Positions 21,490 to 27,113 of a stretch of DNA of 27,113 nucleotides are shown one piece after another. Both the position numbers and the translations under genes were made by a program. Each line of letters begins with the position of its first letter. The first letter of the stretch is position 1. The DNA is from a virus: IMG/VR virus record IMGVR_UViG_3300024239_000155, positions 1-27,113 of that record; one strand, given 5' to 3'. The notes beneath the pieces were generated by a model that worked only from the letters and a program-made list of their open reading frames with translations, was not told the origin of the DNA and ran no database searches.

Positions 21490-22605
21490 ATGGCTTCCGA
21501 CTCCCCTCTTGGCATTGCTGAACTCAACGTCGCCGGATCGTTCTACGGCGGCTGGAAGTCGTTGCGCGTTACCCGCTCGATCGAGCAGCTGGCCGGCACC
21601 TACGATCTCGAGATAACCGAGCGCTGGCCGGGCCAGCCCGAATCTTCCCCCATCAAGCCGGGCAACAAGTGCCAACTGCTGCTCGACGGCGAACCGGTGA
21701 TTACCGGTTACGTCGATATGCTCGCAGTGGACTATGACTCGCAGCATCATTCGTTGCGTGTGTCCGGTCGGGATAAGACCGGGGATCTGGTTGATTGCTC
21801 GGCCGTTCACAAGTCCGGCCAGTGGCATAACGTCAAGATCGATCAGTTGGCCCGCGATCTGCTCAAGCCCTACGACATCAAGATCAACATCGAAGCCGAT
21901 ATCGGCAGCGCCTTCAGTTCATTCAACATCCAGGAGGGCGAGAGCGTCTTCGAATCCCTGGAGCGCGCTGCGCGCATGAAGGCGTTGCTGCTCACCAGTA
22001 ATCCGCTCGGCGACCTGGTCATCACGCGCGCCGGTAAAGAACGCCTGGATTACGCGCTGGTCGAGGGCGTCAATATCAAGGCGGCGCGTGCCGAGTTCTC
22101 CTGGAAGGAGCGGTTCTCTACCTATACCGCCAAGGGCCAGGGGCGCCTAGGTGAAGACGGCGACCAAGCGCATGCCGCGCCGGCCGCCAGCATTACTGAC
22201 ACCGTTATCTCTCGGCATCGCCCTTTGATCGTCCTGGCCGAGAGCCACGGCGAAAACGCCTCGCTGCAGGATCGCATCGAGTGGGAGCGAAACGTCCGGC
22301 GCGGGCGCAGCGCACGTGGGTCGATCACAGTGCAGGGCTGGCGTCATCCGGGTGGCGGCCTGTGGCAACCGAACATGCTGGTGCCTGTCACTTCGCCCAT
22401 GCTGTGGCTCGACGGGGCGGAAATGCTGATTGTCGGCTGCACCTGGACGCTCGATTCTCGCGGGACCAACACCGAACTGGCGATCGCCCGGCCGGAAGCC
22501 TTCCAGCTCCTCGAGGGCGTCGCTCAGTCGAAGCTGTTCGGCAAGCTCAAGACCAAAGAGCAGCGCGACAAACGGGAAAAAGTCGACGACTGGAGCGGGC
22601 TGTGA
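21490..22605 (+). CDS. P: baseplate hub protein P (Mu gp44-like)
   Basis: A 371-residue protein of the Mu gp44/phage D hub family (T4 gp27-like fold). It has LNVAGSFYGGWKSLRVTRSI, EQLAGTYDLEITERWPGQPE and KCQLLLDGEPVITGYVDMLA, then HSLRVSGRDKTGDLVDCSAV and WHNVKIDQLARDLLKPYDI. A characteristic RSARGSITVQGWRHPGGGLW and LWQPNMLVPVTSPMLWLDG are seen near the C-terminus. It forms the trimeric hub onto which the spike docks. The promoter-like palindrome and hairpin lie just before it. The stop overlaps the GTG of the spike gene. Confidence 0.93.
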   Translation: MASDSPLGIAELNVAGSFYGGWKSLRVTRSIEQLAGTYDLEITERWPGQPESSPIKPGNKCQLLLDGEPVITGYVDMLAVDYDSQHHSLRVSGRDKTGDLVDCSAVHKSGQWHNVKIDQLARDLLKPYDIKINIEADIGSAFSSFNIQEGESVFESLERAARMKALLLTSNPLGDLVITRAGKERLDYALVEGVNIKAARAEFSWKERFSTYTAKGQGRLGEDGDQAHAAPAASITDTVISRHRPLIVLAESHGENASLQDRIEWERNVRRGRSARGSITVQGWRHPGGGLWQPNMLVPVTSPMLWLDGAEMLIVGCTWTLDSRGTNTELAIARPEAFQLLEGVAQSKLFGKLKTKEQRDKREKVDDWSGL

Positions 22606-23069
22606 GCGCCGATATCACGCGCCTGGTCGCGCGCATGACCGGCCCGCTGGCACGGCGCGTCCGCTTGATGGTGGCGCGCGCTGTTGTCACGGCCATTGGC
22701 GACGCCGGGAAGATCCAGTCCGCCCAGGTCAAGCTGCTCGACGGCGAAGTGCGCGACGGCGTCGAGATCCTGCAGCAGTACGGCTTTACCTCGATTCCAA
22801 ACGGCCAGCCAGAGGGCTTGTATTTCTCGGTCGGCGGCGATCGCGACCACGGTGTGATGCTCAACGTTGCTGATCGTCAGTTTCGCCTGGGCAACATCAC
22901 ACCAGGGGAAGTGGCGATTTATACCGACGAAGACGAATCCGGTAACGAGCACCGGATCCATTTCAAGCGCGGACGAGAAATTCACTTGATGGCGGGGACT
23001 ACTCGTATCGTCCTGACCCCTGACGGGATCACCATCGAGACGCCCTCGCTGGATATCGTGAAGGTCTGA
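22602..23069 (+). CDS. baseplate spike protein (Mu gp45 / gpV-like)
   Basis: A 155-residue protein starting at GTG 22602. It has the OB-fold part of phage spikes (LMVARAVVTAIGDAGKIQSA, LLDGEVRDGVEILQQYGFTS, PEGLYFSVGGDRDHGVMLNV) and then the beta-prism needle (GEVAIYTDEDESGNEHRIHF, MAGTTRIVLTPDGITIETPS). It is shorter than Mu gp45 (197 residues in Mu) and ends at the prism (DIVKV), without an obvious terminal iron-binding apex. The next gene encodes a PAAR-like tip, which could supply the point. Confidence 0.9.
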   Translation: MSADITRLVARMTGPLARRVRLMVARAVVTAIGDAGKIQSAQVKLLDGEVRDGVEILQQYGFTSIPNGQPEGLYFSVGGDRDHGVMLNVADRQFRLGNITPGEVAIYTDEDESGNEHRIHFKRGREIHLMAGTTRIVLTPDGITIETPSLDIVKV

Positions 23070-23070
23070 C

Positions 23071-23337
23071 ATGCACGGGATCGCTCGCATCGTCCAGGAT
23101 ACAGCCGGCGCCATGATCATCGGAGCGCTGCAGGACTTCGTCACGGTCGAAGGAACCTTGTGGTCTGTCCTCGGCGATCCCGTTCAGGGGCACGGTGTCG
23201 CAGCCCACGCGGCCCCCGTGATGGCGCAGGGTAGTCCGTTCGTCCGCATCAACGGCATTCCGGTCTGTCGCGAAGGGCACCAGGCCAGCTGCGGGCACCC
23301 CGCCACGGGTAGCGCCGCGATGAGGATCAGCGAATGA
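23071..23337 (+). CDS. PAAR-like spike tip protein
   Basis: An 88-residue protein starting two bases after the spike gene. The pattern MHGIARIVQDTAGAMIIGAL, then GDPVQGHGVAAHAAP, MAQGSPFVRINGIPVCREGH and QASCGHPATGSAAMRISE is that of a PAAR domain, with the repeated GS-V-ING-PV-R-GD scheme and His/Cys residues (Cys near VCREGH, Cys-Gly-His) suited to a metal ion. PAAR proteins cap phage and type VI secretion spikes and sharpen their tips. Immediate coupling to a short spike supports this. The stop overlaps the next ATG. Confidence 0.78.
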   Translation: MHGIARIVQDTAGAMIIGALQDFVTVEGTLWSVLGDPVQGHGVAAHAAPVMAQGSPFVRINGIPVCREGHQASCGHPATGSAAMRISE

Positions 23338-23786
23338 CCGACCTGCGCACGATCTTCATCGACATGGATCAGGGCGCCGATCTGGCGCTGGAAACCTTTG
23401 CGCTGGCCAGCGACGACGGACTTGAGACGGCCGTCATTCTCTCGCTGTTCACCGACGCCCGCGCGCTCGACGACGACACGTTGCCTGCCGGGCAGACGGA
23501 TCGGCGCGGCTGGTGGGCGGATGCTTTCCCAGCCATTGCCGGCGATCGCTTTGGTTCTCGGCTGTGGCTGTTGCGGCGATCCAAGCAGCTCCAGGAATCG
23601 CTCATCGTGGCCCGGGAATACGCCGAGGAAGCGCTGGCCTGGCTGGTTGAAGACGGCGCGGCGAGCAAGGTCGAAGTCGAGACCTTCATTGCGCGCTTCG
23701 AGATCATGGGGATGATCGTCCGCATCTATCGGCCAGACGGATCAACGGCTCCCTTCCGATTCGAAACCTTGTGGACTGCGATGTGA
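23334..23786 (+). CDS. baseplate protein gp46-like
   Basis: A 150-residue protein of the GP46 family: MTDLRTIFIDMDQGADLALE, ETAVILSLFTDARALDDDTL and PAGQTDRRGWWADAFPAIAG, followed by SRLWLLRRSKQLQESLIVAR and YAEEALAWLVEDG. The DRRGWWAD motif is diagnostic. Members are wedge components of the baseplate, related to gpW/gp25. It overlaps the PAAR gene stop and is followed by the J-like gene one base after its stop. Confidence 0.92.
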   Translation: MTDLRTIFIDMDQGADLALETFALASDDGLETAVILSLFTDARALDDDTLPAGQTDRRGWWADAFPAIAGDRFGSRLWLLRRSKQLQESLIVAREYAEEALAWLVEDGAASKVEVETFIARFEIMGMIVRIYRPDGSTAPFRFETLWTAM

Positions 23787-23787
23787 C

Positions 23788-24858
23788 ATGACCTTCGCCC
23801 GACCTGACCTGACCACCCTGATCAACCGCGCGGAAGCCGATATCGAGAGCCGTTTGCCCGGTGCCGACGCGCGGCTGCGGCGCTCGAACCTCAACGTTCT
23901 GGCGCGCGTGCATGCCGGCGCGACGCATGGCCTGTACGGCTTCCTTGACTGGATCGCCCTGCAGATCCTGCCGGACACGGCCGATGCCGACATTCTCGAA
24001 CGGCACGCCAATATCTGGCTCCCGTCCGGACGCGTTCCGGCGGCCTATGCGGTCGGGCAGTTGACGGCCACCGGGACGAATGGCGTGGCCATTCCCGCTG
24101 GTACGGTGTTCAAGCGGGCAGACGGTGCGACCTACTCCTCCGAGGCCGAGGCCGTCATCGTCGCCGGCCAGGCGCTGGTGACGATCGTGGCGGACGAGGC
24201 TGGGCAGACCGGCAACGCAGCGGCGGGCGTGACGTTAAACCTGGATTCGCCGATCGCCGGGATTAACGCCGCCACCGTCGTCACGGCGGGCGCGCTGACC
24301 GGCGGCGCCGATATCGAGGATGACGACAGCCTGCGCGCACGTTTGCTCGAGCGAATTCAGCAGCCGCCCCAGGGCGGCTCCAGGAGCGACTATGTCGGCT
24401 GGGCCAAGGAAGTGCCCGGTGTCACACGCGCCTGGTGTTATCCGGAGGAGATGGGCGACGGGACGGTTACCGTGCGCTTCGTGCGCGACGACGACGCCAG
24501 CCTGATTCCCGACGTCAATGAGGTTGCGGCCGTCCAGGCGTATATCGATGATCTGCGCCCGGTGTGCGCCGAGCTGTTCGTAGTGGCACCCATACCCGAC
24601 CCGATCGCGTTCCAGGTGCAACTGGTGCCGGCTACGGTGGCGACCAAGGCAGCGGTCGAGGCCAGCCTGCGCGACCTGTTGCTGCGCGAGGCGGTTCCTG
24701 AAGGCGGCTTGAGCGAGGGGAAGATCCTGGTGTCGCATATTCGCGAAGCGATCTCGCTGGCAGCGGGCGAATCCGATCACGTGCTGGTTGCCCCGGCCGC
24801 TGACGTAGCGCCAGCGACAGGACATATGGCGACCTTCGGGAGCATCGCGTGGTTATGA
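23788..24858 (+). CDS. baseplate J-like protein (Mu gp47-like)
   Basis: A 356-residue baseplate wedge protein: MTFARPDLTTLINRAEADIE, SNLNVLARVHAGATHGLYGF, ILPDTADADILERHANIWLP and AIPAGTVFKRADGATYSSEA, then GADIEDDDSLRARLLERIQQ, PPQGGSRSDYVGWAKEVPGV and TRAWCYPEEMGDGTVTVRF. This is the classic baseplate J pattern. It assembles with gp46- and gp48-like proteins around the hub. The stop overlaps the ATG of the next gene (ATGA). Confidence 0.95.
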   Translation: MTFARPDLTTLINRAEADIESRLPGADARLRRSNLNVLARVHAGATHGLYGFLDWIALQILPDTADADILERHANIWLPSGRVPAAYAVGQLTATGTNGVAIPAGTVFKRADGATYSSEAEAVIVAGQALVTIVADEAGQTGNAAAGVTLNLDSPIAGINAATVVTAGALTGGADIEDDDSLRARLLERIQQPPQGGSRSDYVGWAKEVPGVTRAWCYPEEMGDGTVTVRFVRDDDASLIPDVNEVAAVQAYIDDLRPVCAELFVVAPIPDPIAFQVQLVPATVATKAAVEASLRDLLLREAVPEGGLSEGKILVSHIREAISLAAGESDHVLVAPAADVAPATGHMATFGSIAWL

Positions 24859-25451
24859 ACACGGACGCCTACCGCGCTCAGTTGCAGGCGCTGCTGCCGC
24901 TTGGCGATGTCTGGCCGCGCTCGCCAAATGCCACGCTGACCAAGCTGCTCGCCGCGCTGGCCGCCGAGCTGTCGCGCGTCGACGGACGTGCGGAACAGCT
25001 GCTGGCCGAAGCCATGCCGGCCGCCTCGCTTGAACTGCTCACGGACTGGGAACGCATTGTCGGTCTGCCGGATGCGTGCAGCGCAGAGCTGGCCACCACG
25101 ATCACCGAACGCCGGCAGAACGTCGTCTCGAAACTCACTCAACGCGGCGGCTGCAGCCGTGCCTGGTTCATTGAGTTCGCCGCCGGTCTCGGCTACACGA
25201 TTGAAATCGACGAATTCAGGCCCTTTGTTACCGGGATGAGCCGATGCGGCGACCGACTCAACGGCGGCCACAGCGTCCGTCACACCTGGCGCGTCCGCGT
25301 CCCGGATGCACGCTTCACGCCTTTTCGCACCGGCGTCAGCCAGTGCGGCGATCTGCTCGGCAAGATCACCCGTGCCGAGGATCTGGAATGCCAGCTCAAG
25401 CGCCGAAAGCAGGCGCATACCCACCTGATCGTTTCCTATGAAGGAGTCTAG
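24855..25451 (+). CDS. baseplate protein gp48-like (DUF2313)
   Basis: I start at ATG 24855, which overlaps the previous stop. A GTG six bases earlier is an alternative. The 198-residue protein has AYRAQLQALLPLGDVWPRSP, LAALAAELSRVDGRAEQLLA, DWERIVGLPD and LTQRGGCSRAWFIEFAAGLG. The paired Cys-Gly-Asp motifs GMSRCGDRL and GVSQCGDLL, typical of DUF2313, appear in the C-terminal part. This is the tail-fibre attachment or wedge protein of Mu-like phages (YmfQ-type). The fibre gene follows after a clear AAGGAG. Confidence 0.92.
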   Translation: MNTDAYRAQLQALLPLGDVWPRSPNATLTKLLAALAAELSRVDGRAEQLLAEAMPAASLELLTDWERIVGLPDACSAELATTITERRQNVVSKLTQRGGCSRAWFIEFAAGLGYTIEIDEFRPFVTGMSRCGDRLNGGHSVRHTWRVRVPDARFTPFRTGVSQCGDLLGKITRAEDLECQLKRRKQAHTHLIVSYEGV

Positions 25452-25454
25452 TTA

Positions 25455-26285
25455 ATGAAATACGTACAACCCATTGGGGCGGCCGAAGGTGCCGCGTATG
25501 TTGACGGCAATCCGACGAGCGGAACCGAGGGCAGCGCAGTCCCTGCAGCGGCGATCGAACATCCGCAGCGAGAGATTTTGTCCGTAGTGGAATCGGCCGG
25601 CATTGCTCCGGATCCGCTGGTTCTGAATCAGCTGGCGAAAGCCATACAGTCAGGGCGCCTGTGTTCTGGTGTCGCAGGCGCTGGCGTTAATGCACTGACC
25701 CTGGTGTTGTCGCCAAGTGTCGAGACGTTGTCAAACGGGATGACCGTTGTAGTTCGTGCCGGGGGGAGCAACACCATCGTAGCGCCAACTCTGGCGGTTG
25801 GTTCGGTTGCCGCGAAAGCGATCGTTAAAGGGGCAAACTCGCCGTTGGCTGTTGGCGATATCGCGGGCGCAGGCCATTGGATTGAGCTGCAATACGATAT
25901 GACGCTGGATAAGTGGGTGTTGCTGAATCCTGCGAGAGGCGTGATTACTGGAGTCCTGGTTTCGGATTTCACCGCGAACCAGTCGCTTTCAGCAAACGGC
26001 TATCTGAAGCTTCCAGGGGGGTTGATTATTCAGTGGGGCGAATCGGCCTCATCTGTTGCGAACGGCGCAAATACACAGCTCACCGTAACGTTTCCGATAG
26101 AGTTCCCAACTGCCTGCCTTTCGGTAATACCAGGAGGCCGCGACACCGCAGTTGCGTCAGCTTATAGCAATGCCGGCGTCAAGCTTTACACGAAGAGCAA
26201 AACGGGCGCGGTTTTGCTTGTTGACAGTTTTAGTGCTGGCGGCGAGGGGGCAACATATGCCGACTATCTGGCTATCGGTTATTAA
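25455..26285 (+). CDS. tail fibre protein with gp53-like C-terminal domain
   Basis: A 276-residue protein. It begins MKYVQPIGAAEGAAYVDGNP followed by TSGTEGSAVPAAAIEHPQRE, an N-terminal region common to fibres that attach to DUF2313 wedges. A beta-rich middle (LTLVLSPSVETLSNGMTVVV, then GGSNTIVAPTLAVG) is followed by the C-terminal domain NGYLKLPGGLIIQWGESASS, then NTQLTVTFPIEFPTACLSVI and ADYLAIGY. This closing GYxxLPxGLIIQWG to AIGY pattern marks the putative tail fibre gp53-like C-terminal fold, the receptor-binding tip. It is much shorter than Mu S, so host range is probably set by this tip. Confidence 0.88.
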   Translation: MKYVQPIGAAEGAAYVDGNPTSGTEGSAVPAAAIEHPQREILSVVESAGIAPDPLVLNQLAKAIQSGRLCSGVAGAGVNALTLVLSPSVETLSNGMTVVVRAGGSNTIVAPTLAVGSVAAKAIVKGANSPLAVGDIAGAGHWIELQYDMTLDKWVLLNPARGVITGVLVSDFTANQSLSANGYLKLPGGLIIQWGESASSVANGANTQLTVTFPIEFPTACLSVIPGGRDTAVASAYSNAGVKLYTKSKTGAVLLVDSFSAGGEGATYADYLAIGY

Positions 26286-26294
26286 GGAGTTGAA

Positions 26295-26936
26295 ATGAAA
26301 TTCAGCAAAACAACGGGGTGCTTCTACCCGGAAGGCCTCGGCTACAGTGATGTACCTGACGATATTATTGATGTTCCAAAGGAAGACTTTGCCGCTGCTA
26401 TGGCGCGTGAGCCCGGCGAAACCCTTGATGTCGCAGAAGGTCGCGTCGTCGTAGTGCCGAAGACTGCACCAACGACCGGGGAAATCAAGGCGGCAAAGTT
26501 GAAAGCCATCAAGGCAGAGCGCGATCGCCGTTCCGAGGCCGGCTGCCAAGTCGCCGGACACTGGTTCCACAACGACATAAAGTCCCGCTCGCAGTGGGAG
26601 CGCATGGCGAACCGATCGGCGGTGCTGGCGGACGCCGATCCGTACCTTGTTGATGGCGAGCAGGTAAAGTGGAAAACCATGAGTGGATCGTTTGTTCCCC
26701 TGACTGCGGGGTTGATCCGGCAGGTCGTCGACACATTCGAAATTCAGGAGGTGGCGACGTTCAAAGCCGCCGAGATCCACCGCGCAGCGATGACCGCTGC
26801 AGCCGATCCTTCCGGCTACGACTATTCGGGCGGCTGGCCGGAGATCTATGAAGAGCCACAACCGTCCACGAACTGGACATCAAATACAGCGTCGCAAACG
26901 CCCACGGAAGCCCGAAAGAAAGCGGCGAATTGGTGA
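26295..26936 (+). CDS. tail fibre assembly-like protein, DUF4376
   Basis: A 213-residue protein with AAGGAG upstream of ATG 26295. It opens MKFSKTTGCFYPEGLGYSDV followed by PDDIIDVPKEDFAAAMARE, a pattern of fibre chaperones. After a Lys-rich helix (KAAKLKAIKAERDRRSEAGC) comes the DUF4376 part QVAGHWFHNDIKSRSQWERM, then KTMSGSFVPLTAGLIRQVVD. Proteins of this type follow fibre genes and help their folding or assembly. The C-terminal tail (NTASQTPTEARKKAANW) is low in complexity. Confidence 0.85.
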   Translation: MKFSKTTGCFYPEGLGYSDVPDDIIDVPKEDFAAAMAREPGETLDVAEGRVVVVPKTAPTTGEIKAAKLKAIKAERDRRSEAGCQVAGHWFHNDIKSRSQWERMANRSAVLADADPYLVDGEQVKWKTMSGSFVPLTAGLIRQVVDTFEIQEVATFKAAEIHRAAMTAAADPSGYDYSGGWPEIYEEPQPSTNWTSNTASQTPTEARKKAANW

Positions 26937-27113
26937 TAACCAACTACCAACCTGAAATGATGGGTGGTCTACTGTTCTGACCCAGCGCGACCAGTGCCAT
27001 TCATCGCGCAAAACAGTGCCAACCTTCGCGCCGCGCTACAAGACATTCGGGAATAGTTCGTTGAACTTCTTGTCGGTGTTGCCATCGACCAGATTGCCTG
27101 TGCGTTTTGCTTC
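26937..27113. other. window edge: possible insertion-sequence end or host DNA
   Basis: No complete gene is visible. From about 26971 the segment TGTTCTGACCCAGCGCGACC is followed by two copies of CAGTGCCA separated by CGCGCAAAA-type bases, a repeat style seen at ends of some insertion sequences of the IS21 type. No U-like second fibre gene follows the fibre chaperone. I cannot confirm an element from this much sequence. Confidence 0.3.
27036..27113 (-). CDS. partial minus-strand frame at the right edge
   Basis: A frame open from the window edge stops at TAG (27036-27038) on the minus strand, giving 25 C-terminal residues: EAKRTGNLVDGNTDKKFNEL then FPNVL. It reads like real protein, but it is too short for a family call. 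It might be the end of a transposase or of a host gene running towards the prophage. Confidence 0.3.
   Translation of the reverse strand, partial: EAKRTGNLVDGNTDKKFNELFPNVL

Noticed and set aside
1-27113. CRISPR arrays, tRNA or rRNA genes, and prophage attachment ends
   Set aside because: I saw no regularly spaced direct repeats, no tRNA-like cloverleaf and no Mu-type TG/CA ends in the window.

Overview
The window is most of the head and tail (late) region of a Mu-like, contractile-tailed transposable prophage. The order of recognisable families follows phage Mu: DUF2730 (gp25), gp26, small terminase, large terminase (gp28), DUF935 portal (gp29), F (gp30), I/Z protease-scaffold (gp32), capsid T (gp34), gp35, gp36, gp37, gp38, sheath L, tube M, gp41 with a frameshift product, tape measure, N, P, gp45, gp46, gp47, gp48, fibre and fibre assembly. 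Base composition is high in GC, and genes are packed with ATGA/GTGA stop-start overlaps. I infer a high-GC proteobacterial host, probably a betaproteobacterium, but no host gene in the window proves it. No integration end, transposase A/B, repressor or lysis gene is visible.

Layout: (1) 1-3252, a block of unfamiliar structural or fibre-like genes upstream of the head genes, including a LamG-like protein with ten clean 20-residue repeats. (2) 3270-9292, DNA packaging, portal and minor head protein F, whose C-terminus looks like a PBECR-type nuclease domain. (3) 9293-10651, an atypical lower-GC insert: a two-gene cassette on the minus strand with its own terminator and a long structured leader. 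(4) 10652-13259, protease, nested scaffold, decoration-like protein and major capsid protein, ending at a terminator-like hairpin. (5) 13339-15565, head-tail connector genes, with the Mu G homologue displaced to lie after DUF1320. (6) 15597-21027, sheath, tube, chaperone with a -1 frameshift, tape measure and N, with a small antisense membrane-protein ORF between chaperone and tape measure. (7) 21050-21454, a zinc-ribbon gene closed by a hairpin. (8) 21490-26936, hub, spike, PAAR tip, baseplate wedge, fibre and fibre chaperone. (9) 26937-27113, possibly the edge of an insertion sequence or other unrelated DNA.

The most interesting non-coding signal is a palindrome, CTAAAGCCCTTTAG (10618-10631) and TTAAAGCCCTTTAG (21441-21454). 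It lies exactly 35 bases before the ATG at 10667 in gene I and before the ATG of the P homologue. These are the two places in this part of the Mu genome where the late promoters PI and PP lie, so it is a candidate binding site for this phage's late activator. The most interesting coding signal is the minus-strand cassette at 9564-10340, which I could not match to any known family and which has the look of a moron (an accessory gene set unrelated to virion assembly).
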